From Apostichopus japonicus (taxonomy: Eukaryota; Echinodermata; Holothuroidea; Aspidochirotida; Stichopodidae), in assembly GCF_037975245.1 (NCBI RefSeq), contig NC_092561.1, positions 2,833,501 through 2,897,500 of the forward strand: DNA of 64,000 nucleotides, written 5' to 3'. A program made the position numbers and the translations under genes. This document shows positions 1 through 10,975 of this stretch, piece after piece. The first letter of the stretch is position 1, and each line of letters opens with the position of its first letter. Below the pieces are notes generated by a model. That model had not been told where the DNA came from. It did no database searches and saw only the letters and a program-made list of their open reading frames with translations.

Positions 1-350
1 ATGTAGTACAATATCTACGGATTGAAGTATATCTACGTCTAAGTAGATTATAAATGAATCCATCTTTTTGAATTATGAATGTAGTTAACCTTTCTTTTCA
101 TATATCATGAAATAAGTTTTTCTCTGTTATGATTTTTTAATTAGGTGTTAATTATTGACACAAATGTAAAAAGGCAGAGTAGGAGCTGAAGAAACAGTAG
201 TAGAAATATTACAGCGGAATCATTTTTGATTTATTTTTATATCTGACGTAGCTTTGTTAGTATAGTTTAGTATCACATGTGTGGAATTTAAACCATGTAT
301 GGTGGCAAGATGGTATTTTAATGTGTAAAGCTATAATTCAGAACAATTTT
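1..350. repeat. Copy of the 3' flank of the AIG1-Hint gene
   Basis: This stretch has no open gene. Blocks of it recur in the same order at 39596-39900 and again at 40020-40280, just downstream of the AIG1-Hint gene. Shared blocks include TAGTACAATATCTA, GAATTATGAATGTAGT near 71, GTTTAGTAT near 265 and a final part near 290-320 reading TGTATGG-GGCAA. The simplest reading is that the 3' flank of another AIG1-family unit lies here, with its gene body left of the window. The match is by eye and diverged. Confidence 0.55.
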
Positions 351-535
351 ATGATTTTCAAACTGTTTACATTGTTGTGAAAACATCTTTTTTATCTGAA
401 TTGCCAACCATTCGAAAATAAACAAAATTTTCAAATATACATTCATGAAGAAATCACAGTCTTCAAAGCATTTTTATTGCGGTCTAGGAGACCCACTTTG
501 GACAAACGAATAATGTGTGTCTAACACCACTGCAT

Positions 536-741
<206 letters not shown>

Positions 742-1046
742 GGTCCGCAAGAAGTAAAGTGTACTTTGCAACGGTCAGAGCGCCCTAAAACTTAATTCTC
801 AAAATAGCCTTAGTATGCGTGTAGCATAGGTGCTAATTTGCTACTTTGTTTGTGTTAAGTCTGGGAATGTAGCGGGCCGCTGACCTGTTGGGAGAGTGAT
901 GTTTTCCTTCTAATCTTTTTTTGCAAAGTTGGAGGTTATGAACGTCATCAAACTTGCGGCGCTTAGACCTGCCGATACAAAACAACGGCGTATCTGTTGT
1001 GAGCTGCCCTTGAAGGGACAAATTCGGCAGAGGGTCATGTTGACTT

Positions 1047-1200
1047 ATTCCCTACATCGGACAAAATTGGCAAATTCATAAACTATTCCCTATACATCGG
1101 CCAAACTTGGCCAAATGTTAAACTATTCCCTACATCGGCCAAACTTTGCTAATACTCTAACTATTCCCTATACATCGGCTAAAATTGGCAGATTGTTTAA
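1047..1200. repeat. Minisatellite, four units of about 38 bp
   Basis: Four head-to-tail units each start ATTCCCTA(TA)CATCGG and continue with an AAA-TTGGC-like segment. The bases around it (741-1046 and 1201-1596) hold no feature I recognise. Confidence 0.8.
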
Positions 1201-1596
1201 AGTATTTCATTGTATGACGGTAGTATCGAAAATGTATAAGAGGGGTGAAATTCCGCTTAGAAGATCACTTGTGGTTCGAGGTTCGCAGACTCGGATAGCT
1301 AGAGTCAAGGTAGTATTCGTCCGTTAGTAGAACACTGAAAGACTCTCAGAGGTACCGTATAGTCTGATTAGGTATTTGAACTGGCACTGACCAGCAGTGT
1401 AGGAGGTATTGCTTTTGAAGTAACCAATTTACTAAACATTATATTACTATTTCTCACACATTTTTCTTTCATATAGAGAATAAATATAAGTAACACCGCT
1501 CGACTACCCTTCCGAAATGTTATTTTCCTATCGCTTTCTCCGGGAACGCGACAATATAAACTACATTTTCCCATCCCAGCATTCCCAGCATCCGTA

Positions 1597-2818
1597 TGTT
1601 ACCCCGGGGATTCGGGTGACCTAGGTGTGAGACACTATTAAGGCCACCTGAGGGGTAGAAAGGAACAAAACTCAGAGCGAAATGAATAGTACAGCAACAC
1701 AATGTCATAAGGTATAGCAATGTTTATTTACAACCCTTTAATCCAGAACATAATTGTCCTTTACTTTACAGCTCTCTTCAATATCATATCCACCTTAGTG
1801 CAACATAATGAATTTATTGATAAACAGATAAACGTAATCAATCTACAGATAACACGCAATCACGCATACACCAACAATATATCCACCATACTAACTAACA
1901 TGACCCACAGAGCTGCACATAGAAGTGTTAATATTTATTGTAACATCTTAATCCTCTGTGCACCCCTAGACTAGCAACATTTCCCTGCATGGACTAGGGA
2001 GCTAGCTTAAGACTTATTATTAAAACAAAACATTTCAATATAGTTGTACCCACACACTACCACTGCACAGGCAGTATACAGCTAATAAGAACAATATCTC
2101 TACCTGGTATAGGATTGCCATGGTAAAACAAATGCCTAAACAATTCCACCAATCCTGTGCACCCAGATCTTTCTAGGGGGTCTACCCTATGCAGCATGCT
2201 GTATAGCAACTTTAATCAACTCATCTTCCAATGGAACAACCCATCCAATTAATCTGTGCTATACAGGTTTTACCTGTAGTGGCTGCACCATATCACATAA
2301 CAATGTACAATACAGGTTACATACAGCTTAAGGCTATATTAATAACATATAAAACAGCTAGCATTGATAAAAGGTGTACTTCAATGTTTGACAATCCTAT
2401 TGAATGCTACCATGAATACTGATAAGAATACATCCGTTAGATCCTTAAGATAAGAGTAATAAGTACAATAAAGTAAAAGAACATAAATGCGGGGTAGAAA
2501 GGCACAAACTCCGATACCTTCGGTGCCCAAGGCGCATCACAATATTACCCTGGTCAACGATAACCTGTCAAACATATAGAGACAATCCCTCCACATGGCA
2601 GCATCCAAACAGCGCCTATTAGATCATAAATGCGGGGTAGAAAGGCACAAACTCAGAGAAAATTAATAGTACAACAACAACACAATGTCATATGGTATAT
2701 CAATGTGCCACTGACGTGTCATTTTCCCCTAACCTCTGAATGGCTGTTCCACTATCTGTAAAGGTAACTCAATAAAAATTATAGGGGCCTCTGTTTTGTT
2801 CAAATCATATTCCTAACA
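1597..2818 (-). repeat. 3' LTR of the Gypsy-type element
   Basis: About 1.2 kb, aligned over its whole length with 5775-6917. It carries extra sequence absent from the other LTR: a direct repeat of about 30 bp (CATAAATGCGGGGTAGAAAG and ten more bases) at 2482-2511 and 2625-2654 with a unique middle, period 143 bp. A block starting GGGTAGAAAGGAACAAAACT near one end of the LTR also recurs in related form near the other end (about 1656 and 2636). Confidence 0.85.
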
Positions 2819-2840
2819 CTCTCCCCCTCTCAAAAGAAGT

Positions 2841-3302
2841 CGTTCCACATGGTTGCTAAACATAGAATCGTAAACAAGGATATCATCAAGGTAGACAACA
2901 CATATCTCGTTGTTAAGACCGAGCAAGCATCCGTCCATGTACCGTTGAAACTTTGCTGGGGCATTTTTCAGCTCAAAGGGGATTCTTTGCCAGTCATGTA
3001 CTCCCAGGGAGTAATAAACGAGGTGAGATACTGACTTTCTGGGGACATATACCCTTGATGGTACGCTTTACACTGATCTAGGGTACTGAACCATGTGTTC
3101 CCTTTCAGGCCATCTATTAGATCTTGGATTTGGGGATTAGTTGTCGAGCATCCACTGTTTTCTCGTTGAGTGCTCTAAAATCAACGCACAGACGAAGAGA
3201 GCCATCACGCTTTCGAACGCACACTACAGGGGAGGAATAATTAGATTTAGACTTACTCACCCAACCACGTCTGATGAGATCCTCTAAGTATTCTTTGACC
3301 AC
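2841..3302 (-). pseudogene. Reverse transcriptase fragment of the Gypsy-type element
   Basis: The frame at 3117-3302 carries the fingers motif SSPVVCVRKRDGSLRLCVDF, diagnostic of Gypsy-class RT. After a frameshift the minus strand continues with a palm segment ([20 protein letters not shown]) and then a YLDD catalytic loop near 2890-2910. About 20 codons later it runs into the polypurine tract. RT thumb, RNase H and integrase are missing, which points to an internal deletion of more than 2 kb. Confidence 0.75.
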
Positions 3303-3639
3303 CTTGTGGAGTGGTCAGGGAATGCTGATGTATCCCTTCTGGACAGAAGTTTCGTCCTTCAGCTGTATATTCATCTGCAAATCTGGGCAGTTACCAGTGT
3401 CCATATCATCCCTGGAGAATGCTGATGATTCTTCTAACAACATCTTAGTTGCAAATTGTCTTTGGTCAGGAGTCAGGTCAGATAGGTCAACTGGAAGGCA
3501 CCAGTCACGGTCCTCTCTTTCGTCAGGTGGTCTAGTTCTGTCAGTCTCTATATCACAATTTACATATGTAGAGTTTGCTTTCGCAGTTTGGTCTACGCTA
3601 GTCTCGCGGAGTATTTAGGGTAAGAGAAGTACTGAAGTC

Positions 3640-4389
3640 ACTTGTTCTTATGTCCCGAGGGGAGTCCGTTTTGAAAATAGAAGATCATGGTTAGTGTTAT
3701 TAAGCACTGGTACATTAATATGGACTACTGGCCCCCATGTCTTCCGTACAGTGGTTGCTTTTACGTTCAACCCTTCTGGCAAGGATATTTGATTGGGCTC
3801 AAATAGACAATCAATAGGCCACTTGACCTCTCCCACATATACTTTACATTCAATGAAATGGGTCTGGTCACTTCTTACTATCTGATAACGAGGGGGCGAT
3901 CTGACACTGGCCAGGAGAACACTGTCGGTCTATTTTACAACGCTAACCATTGGTGTTAGGGTAATTTTCCCTTTGCCAGGAAATGCAGAGTGAAGATCAT
4001 TTTCACTCAACTCCGAACCCCCTATGCCATTCAGAAAATGGGCGATAACGTTGTAGCCCACGAGTGGGTTATCCATCTCCCCTGAATAGACCAACATGGG
4101 TACCTCTATTTCACCATGTACCCACGGCAAAACTTACTGCTACCCACCCATCGTATGGTACCTCTATCCCGTTTGTGGCCGTTAGGTCCAGGTGAAGACC
4201 ATCCAGGAGCTCTTCCACGGTTCTGAATATGACCCCTGGCATATTCTCCTGAATCCAATCCTTTTTGATTATCGACACCTGGGAACCCGTGTCCCACAAC
4301 ACATCCATTGGTAACCCATTGAGAGAAGCCCTCACAATACACCTATTACCAACCAATCCTTCTAATTTTTCAAACATTTTAAGGGTCAA
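3640..4389 (-). pseudogene. Aspartic protease region of the Gypsy-type element
   Basis: The frame at 4111-4389 contains the catalytic motif of retropepsins as VLWDTGSQVSII. Following segments in shifted frames (3930-4130 and 3648-3836) appear to carry the rest of the protease and the linker to reverse transcriptase. At least two frame changes break it. On its own it cannot give a working enzyme. Confidence 0.65.
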
Positions 4390-4432
4390 GTGGGGTGGTG
4401 CAGTGGGAGGTTGCTTGGGACTCTTATGTCTA

Positions 4433-4960
4433 TCACCAAATGACTGTTCTACTGTTGGGGTCCCCCTCGTCCCTTACAGGTGACCCTCTCTCGTTTCCCG
4501 GTGGCCTCTGTCGACACCCTCGGGCATAGTGCTCACCACTTCCACATCGGAAGCAGTGGTTACACCGATTACTCACATTTTCTGATTTACTCTTAGGGCA
4601 GCCCCTTTTCCCTTTGTAATTAGCTGGCCTGTCTCTGCTCAAGGATTCCTGTATTTTTAGCTCTTTCAGACCCTCAATGTCTACCCTTAAACTATTTAGG
4701 GATTCTTCAAGGGGGTAGGCTGTGATTCCCTTTTTTGTTACCTTTTTCGAGGTTTCCTCGATAGCATGAGCTGCCTGGTATGATTTCGTTTTGGACTGTT
4801 TCTTCACCCGCTCCGTCTCACTACTGGCGCTCTTGTTTAGTTTCTCCAAGAGGAGCTCATCAGAGATGGATGGATTCTCTAGGGAAGGCTTCAGGTCGGC
4901 CCGAATCGACTCACTTGTCAGCCCAGTCGATACTGCATGAAGGAACATGGCCTGCACCAA
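4433..4960 (-). CDS. Gag C-terminal part with CCHC zinc knuckle
   Basis: A 175-residue frame continues Gag. Near residue 137 it has the nucleic-acid-binding knuckle CFRCGSGEHYARGC (C-x2-C-x4-H-x4-C), typical of the nucleocapsid part of LTR-element Gag. The segment before it is helical and charged. The frame lies directly upstream of the protease frame. Confidence 0.75.
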   Translation of the reverse strand: MVQAMFLHAVSTGLTSESIRADLKPSLENPSISDELLLEKLNKSASSETERVKKQSKTKSYQAAHAIEETSKKVTKKGITAYPLEESLNSLRVDIEGLKELKIQESLSRDRPANYKGKRGCPKSKSENVSNRCNHCFRCGSGEHYARGCRQRPPGNERGSPVRDEGDPNSRTVIW

Positions 4961-5024
4961 CGGCTCCTCGTATCGCTGGCTGGTCTCACTCTCTTTCGAG
5001 GCGAATAAAATCCGCTGCCGATTA

Positions 5025-5702
5025 CTAAGGGCCCTTACAAGGAATTCCTTCGGTGTCTCTTTGGGTGCTTGTGTGTGGCTGTTCAGCTCGTGGTAGAGCT
5101 CTGTGGCTCCCTTTTCTTGATAATGTGACCGCAGGATCCGACGAAGATTTGGTAAGGTTATATCCGTCTGCTTTCCAGATACCCCGGAGATTCAGGCCTG
5201 GGTTGGTAGCTCTAATAACTGCCTCAACCGCTTCTTCCTCTGGGTATCCCTTCCGGAGCCCAGCTTCTATCTGGTGGATAGGAATGGTGAAACCCAGCTC
5301 ATCCTTCTGCTGACTTCCAGCAATCTGCCCTGAGATCTTAAAGTCCCGGCGGATGTACTCTCTGTGGTTTTGTGACACTTTGGTATTTGTCGGGTCGGAA
5401 GAGGACTCATGTGTACCCACCTTTTGGCTGGACTTGTCGTCAACTTGCTCTGGTATCTCCCCTAGCAAGACCTCTCTCACCTCCTCCAACTTTTCAAGGC
5501 CCTGGTCTTCCGACTCCTCCAGCTCCTCACTGCTCAGGTCACGGTTGATTAATCCCAGAAGACCGACTCGACCTTTCGTCTTTGCCTTGATGCGGTCAGT
5601 CTCGGGAAGGGCGATTCCCAGACCAACACTCTCCAGCTGATCTACCGTGCACAGATGCAGCTTAGTCTGGATCTCGCAAAGAAGCTCGTCAACCGTCGCC
5701 AT
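5025..5702 (-). CDS. Gag N-terminal part of the Gypsy-type element
   Basis: A 225-residue open frame starts MATVDELL just inside the 5' LTR. It is rich in Glu, Lys and Ser. I do not recognise a named domain, but its position between the primer-binding site and the zinc-knuckle frame fits Gag. The frame stops at 5025 and Gag appears to continue in another frame (4433-4960), so a frameshift splits it. Confidence 0.6.
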   Translation of the reverse strand: MATVDELLCEIQTKLHLCTVDQLESVGLGIALPETDRIKAKTKGRVGLLGLINRDLSSEELEESEDQGLEKLEEVREVLLGEIPEQVDDKSSQKVGTHESSSDPTNTKVSQNHREYIRRDFKISGQIAGSQQKDELGFTIPIHQIEAGLRKGYPEEEAVEAVIRATNPGLNLRGIWKADGYNLTKSSSDPAVTLSRKGSHRALPRAEQPHTSTQRDTEGIPCKGP

Positions 5703-5774
5703 CTTTCTGGGTGAGCAACCTTAGTCCTGCTCCTCAGTATGCCATCAGTTTTTATCTGGGTGGTGCCGCCAAAT

Positions 5775-6917
5775 TGATACCGACGGGATTCGGGTGACCT
5801 AGGTATGAGCCAATATAAAGGCCACCTGAGGGTAGAAAGGAACAAAACTCAGAGCAAAATTAATAGTACAGCAACACAATGTCATAAGGTATAGCAATGT
5901 TTATTTACAACCCTTTAATCCAGAACATAATTGTCCTTTACAGCTCTCTTCAATATCATATCCACCTTAGTGCAACATAATGAATTTATTGATAAACAGA
6001 TAAACCTAATCAATCTACAGATAACACGCACTCATGCATAGACCAACAAACATATCGAACAGACTAACTGACATGACCCACACAGCTGCACACAGAAGTG
6101 TTAATATTTATTCTAACATCTTAATCCTCTGTGCACCCCTAGACTAGCAACATTTCCCTGCATGAACTACGGAGCTAGCTTAAGACTTATTATTAAAACA
6201 AAAGGTTTCAATATAGTTGTACCCACACATTACCACTGCAAAGGCAGTATATAGCTACGAAGAACAATATCTCTACCTGGTATAGGATTGCAATGGTAAC
6301 CTAAACAATTCCGCCAATCCTGTGCACCCAGATCTTTCTAGGGGGTCTACTACGCAGCCTGATGTGTAGCTACTTTAATCAACCCATCTTCCAATGGAAC
6401 AACCCATCTAATTAATCTATGCTGTACAGGTTATATCTGCTAAGTAATTTGACACCATGGAACCACCTCGTTCCTGGGCATGGCTGCAGTGGCTTCACCA
6501 TAATCAAATGACAATGTACCATACAGGTTACATACAGCTTAAGGCTATGTTAATAACATGTAAAACTACTAGCATTGATAAAAGGTGCACTTCAATGTCT
6601 CGACATTTCTATCAAATGCTACCATGAATACTGATAAGAATACATCAGTTAGATCCTTAAACTCTTAAAGATAAGAGTAATAAGTACAATAAAGTAAAAA
6701 GAACATACGTGAGGGGTAGAAAGGAACAAAACTCAGAGCAAAATGAATAGTACAGCAACACAATGTCATATGGTATATCAATGTGCCACTGACGTGTCAT
6801 TTTCCCCTAACCTCTGAATGGCTGTACCACTATCTGTGAAGGTAACTTAAAAGTAAGAAAATAAAAATTAATAAAAATTATAGGGGCCTCTGTTTTGTTC
6901 AAATCATATTCTTAACA
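5775..6917 (-). repeat. 5' LTR of the Gypsy-type element
   Basis: About 1.14 kb, paired with 1597-2818. Next to its inner end the minus strand reads TTTGGCGGCACC, in the position expected of a tRNA primer-binding site. The outer end (TTAACA) is followed by host sequence at 6918. Confidence 0.85.
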
Positions 6918-7065
6918 AGTACGCAAATGATTTGGAAACATATAGCAATTCCCAACCAATTATTGATCATTAATATTTTATGATATAGCATTTGTTAGTT
7001 ATACACTTACGTAGAAAATGCTGTCCTCAGCATATTGCCACTACAGTACATGAATTTGTGGTTCG

Positions 7066-7233
7066 ATGCTTGGCGCCCTCTCTATTATATGTCATACGAT
7101 AAGTTACTGGGTCAATTTTGTTTACACCAATTACCTATATATATTCATCCTGGTGTGCATCGTGGCACTATCAGCGCAGCGGAATCAGTCGTGTCCTGTG
7201 AGAGCATCGACCACTTTGAAACTGATAAATACG
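7066..7233 (+). CDS. Possible first exon with a signal peptide
   Basis: From ATG at 7066 a 56-codon frame runs to a consensus donor (ACG then GTAAGT at 7234), ending in phase 0. The product has a hydrophobic core around residues 24-36 (LYIFILVCIVALSA) followed by a polar stretch with one Cys, as in a secreted protein cut after SA. I see no matching second exon, no homology and no clear promoter. It could be chance in AT-rich DNA. A longer overlapping frame from 7035 lacks these properties. Confidence 0.25.
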
Positions 7234-8696
7234 GTAAGTACTCAAATCACACATGTTATAATATTGATCCTTTATTTAACTTTTGTATGTGGTTTCATTG
7301 TTCGGACTGATTGCTACAAGTATAGCCTAGATTACGATATGATTAAATTAAAGGAGGTTATTAGCACTAGGTAACAATTTTGTATTTAGCTAATATTCTC
7401 GTCTCATTAATTAATCCATAGCTCCCAAGCGATCCGTATTTAGTCACACAAACCTCCGAGAAACTCGCCATTTCGATAAACAAAGTTGCTTAAATAAAGG
7501 CCTACTTCAGATTAGCTATAGGCTATCAAGTGTTTTCCAGCTCATTAAATTCCTTTTCAAATACCTTTCCAAAGTATGAGTGTCTGATTTTCTGAATAAT
7601 TGACACCATGGACCATTATCATGCTTATTCAATCTTGTTCGTTAAATGGAAAGCTGACATATTTTTGCCAATGTAGAATTTATTTAAACCAAATTTCCCA
7701 GTCAACATTCGGTAAATATTGACAACTAGAAACATTTAAGCCAACTGTGTTGGTCAAATTCCTAAGGAAATGCCACCTTTATGCACATAGGCATCACGAG
7801 AATTTAAATTATACCAAAGGGTACCTTCCAAGTATAGCCCTCCCCTAATACCCTTTCCCTAGTCCACAGACATACAAAGGACAGATCAGTGATGGACCAG
7901 CATTTCGCTTCTGAAAACTTGAGAACTATGTAATCTTATCGCTTAACATTATGTCAGTAAATGTAACGGCCGTGTAACATGGCATCCAGCTGTTGACTGT
8001 GCAGCTAATAAGGTACGTCACTCACTAACATAATTCGTTCTCATACTAAAGCTTTGTTTTTTTTACCTAGTCTAGTAAAGTAAGATCCTTTCCATAAGAC
8101 AGTGAAGCTGAGACAGCACGTTGACGAATTTTTAGCCGTTTCCCCTGTCAAATTCTATCTTCGGGTGCCCAAACAGTGTATAGTAATGGGTTGAAATTAG
8201 GACGTCACCTATTTTCCTATTTAATGAGCATGCGCGTGTGGTCCGTAGCGTGGAACACCCACGCAGAGACTGTTGCATGATGGCCGCTATTCAACGTTAT
8301 ATTGATTGTTTCCTTGTCCTCTCTTCTCTAGGCAAGATCGTCTTTAAATCCTACATTTTGGTTTAGTTAAATACTACTAAGCCGATCATAAACGTCTTGA
8401 GATCTTTAATATGTTGGTTTTATGCGTAGATGACCGGTTGTTAAACTAGCAAATCAGTGGGGGATAAAAATGTTGTAGTGCATTAGTATACTTCAACACG
8501 CTTTGGTTTGTTAATGTTTTGTGTGTATGTCTCAGTAGCGTTATAACTACTGTAGAGGAAATCCCCATAAACTGCAGCATTTACAGATATTTACAAAATT
8601 TTAATGCCTCTGTCAAAATTCATCCTTTTCATCACCCATTACGGTAACCCTCAAGAGTGTCTTTGGAGTGACTAATGAATTGTAATCTAGGCGTAA
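7234..8696. other. No recognised gene
   Basis: AT-rich DNA without a convincing exon. Around 8225-8290 there is a small GC-rich patch with GCATGCGCGTG and GATGGCCGC, similar to NRF-1-like and YY1-like promoter sites. This could mark a transcription start, but nothing downstream confirms it. Confidence 0.4.
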
Positions 8697-8704
8697 CTGT
8701 AGAG

Positions 8705-9325
8705 CAGTGGCGGACTGGCCACATGGGCATTTGGGCAATGCCCCGTGGGCCGGTGGCCCTGTGGGCCGGTGGGATGGGAAGCCTGTTAAAATTTACAGCC
8801 CATTTTCACAGTAGTTAATAGAATACCGACGGACTGTGTAGAAATCTATTTTTTACTGTGGGAATCAGCTAATGAAATCCCCATGTTAGTTAGTATGTTA
8901 TAGTTCAGAACAAAATAACGTGCTATTGGGCAATTAACCCATCATTATTTAGGTTTTTTCAATTTTTTTCAAGCACGTTGTCACAATATGCTTGAAAAAC
9001 TATATAAAATCCAGTCTAAACCATAACCATATTCTTTTGTCTACTTTTGTTTACGTTTTTAACGTTCCTCAGTTTAATCAAGTGTTGCAGCTGGAAAATT
9101 ATTTTTGGGTCATTTTTTAATGATTATTGTTAGCTACAAATTTGAGAAATATAGCACCATTTTGCAACTAGGCGTTCCTTAACTTCAAAAAAATCTCAAA
9201 GGGTCCCCCTTCCCTTAGACCCCTCACCTAGGACAACGATCACTATGTTAGTAGCATATTCATGAATAATGGGCCAGTTTAGGTGGAAAATGCCCTGGCC
9301 GGTTTTAAGACTCAGGCCACCCCTG
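8705..9325. mobile_element. hAT-like MITE with 8-bp target duplication
   Basis: The element begins CAGTGGCGGACTGGCC and ends with the complement of CAGGGGTGGCCTGAGTC, giving short terminal inverted repeats that start CAG-GG-GG. It is flanked on both sides by CTGTAGAG (8697-8704 and 9326-9333), the 8-bp duplication typical of hAT transposons. It is 621 bp long, has no open frame, and so would need a transposase supplied in trans. Confidence 0.85.
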
Positions 9326-9333
9326 CTGTAGAG

Positions 9334-10660
9334 GTATAACAATTCGTGTTAGAAAACATGACAAACAATGAAAACATCGACTAATCTGAACTAATTGATT
9401 ACATACGTGCCCTAAATAAATTTATCATTTCAAATGACCTTCCCTTACCAAACATTTTCCTGCATCTATGTCCTTGGAGCTAGAGGATGCTGAGGGAGCT
9501 AATACAAATCATAAGCATCATGTCGCTAAGCTGAACTAGTTTTTTTCTTTATTATAAAATATCAGATTTTCAATACCCTTCTGATGCCTACTTCAGAGAG
9601 GAGCTACTTATAAAACATTTTGTATTTAGCACTTATACTCATCAACTACTGAACAAGTGTTGTATAATTGTTGAAGTCCGTTCTGTCACATCAACTGTTT
9701 TAATAGTATCTGACTTTAAAGTCGTGACAGGACATGATTACATAATTCGCTTTCTTCAATATTTTACCCTTTATGTCAATTTGGCCGAAAAAGGTATACA
9801 CACGGTCTCTTTATAAATTGCAAGGCGATTTACTTTATGCCAAAGAATCTACCATATGACGCATAGCAGCAAGCAAGCAAAGCATTGGCTTCACTTCAAG
9901 TTTGCTTTATACAAGAAGATATTCATAATATTTGTGGCTAAATGTGTAAGACATGTGCGATCATTCGAGGAGACGAACAGCAGCCGGGTAAGACGTATTT
10001 CGTGTGAGTAGGCTGATTTGATAAAATAAACCCCTTATTTTTTAGCTTAATTCTGTGCCCAAATTTACTCTGATTAATAGGAAGCCAATCTGTAACAGTT
10101 TTGTTAGCCCAAGAATCGTTAATTGATATCTCGGAGGTATATTTTTTGATTGTTTAATTAGCAAAGTATGATTTTCCCGTAACGTGAACTTTAGAATTGA
10201 AACTTAGCTTGTCTAGGCTTGTTATAATGCGGTAGGCTGCAACGTAAAATTATACAGTGTTAGTTTGAGAGCCTTGCGGAAATAATTACAGAGGTACTCA
10301 TTTGAAACTTTGAGCTATAACGTTATTCGTGGTAATAACTAGATATTTTATGAACAGATATTAAACAGCGGTATTATTTAAAGAAATGATAATCGTTTTC
10401 AGGGTATTTCTACTATTTTAGATTACAACAGCTTGTACGGAAATCCCTTTACTAGGCTACATTGACGAAAGAGAGAAGTTGTGTTATTTAATCCAGATAT
10501 TATTTGTGCTATCATTTTCTTCTAGATTAACCAATTATCGTCTTGTAAATTGTTATATGAATCAATTTTTTAGCCTAACGTCAACAATGATACATTATTT
10601 CTCAATTGAGTTAATTTTAGCCTATTAGACTACGTATTAAACAATAAACTGATTTACCTG
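9334..10660. other. No recognised gene
   Basis: AT-rich, no open frame above 60 codons, no repeat that I could pair. Confidence 0.4.
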
Positions 10661-10661
10661 C

Positions 10662-10975
10662 ATGAGTTCAACCTTCTCACGAGAAACCTTCTCACGAGAA
10701 ATTACTCATTTACAGTTTTCTTTCGAGAAACCTTCTCACGAGAACTTGCTCATTCCCACTTTCTCGCGAGACTAAACCTTCTCACGAGAAATTACTCATT
10801 CACAGTTTTTTTTCACGAGAAACCTTCTTCCGAGAAATTACTCATTCACGGTTTTCTCACGAGAAATCTTCTAACGAGAAATTGCTCATTTACACTATTC
10901 TCACGAGAGACCTTCTCATTAGAAATTTGCTCAGTTCATGTTTTCTCACGATAGATTTGATATTAGTTTCCTGCT
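10662..10975. repeat. Minisatellite built on TTCTCACGAGAA
   Basis: About seven irregular units of 45-55 bp. Each has one or two copies of the near-palindrome TTCTCACGAGAA, a spacer and then ATTACTCATT or ATTGCTCATT plus a T-rich run. Units decay toward 10975. One variant (TTTCTCGCGAGA) is a better palindrome. Confidence 0.85.

Larger units (their letters stand above)
1597..6917 (-). mobile_element. Gypsy-type LTR retrotransposon, internally deleted
   Basis: A full LTR-to-LTR element reads on the minus strand. The 5' LTR is at 5775-6917 and the 3' LTR at 1597-2818; both start TGTTA-GAATATG in the element's sense and end in CA. A polypurine tract (GAGAGGGGGAGAG) lies directly before the 3' LTR at 2819-2840. 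Gag, a zinc knuckle, an aspartic protease and the first part of reverse transcriptase follow in order from 5702 down to 2841. RNase H and integrase are absent: the RT frame runs from the catalytic loop nearly straight into the polypurine tract. The pol part has frameshifts and stops, and the LTRs differ by indels, so the copy is old and non-autonomous. I could not find a clean target-site duplication. Confidence 0.85.

Noticed and set aside
10662-10975. CRISPR-like array
   Set aside because: Units are irregular, spacers are themselves similar, and the genome is animal; this is a minisatellite.
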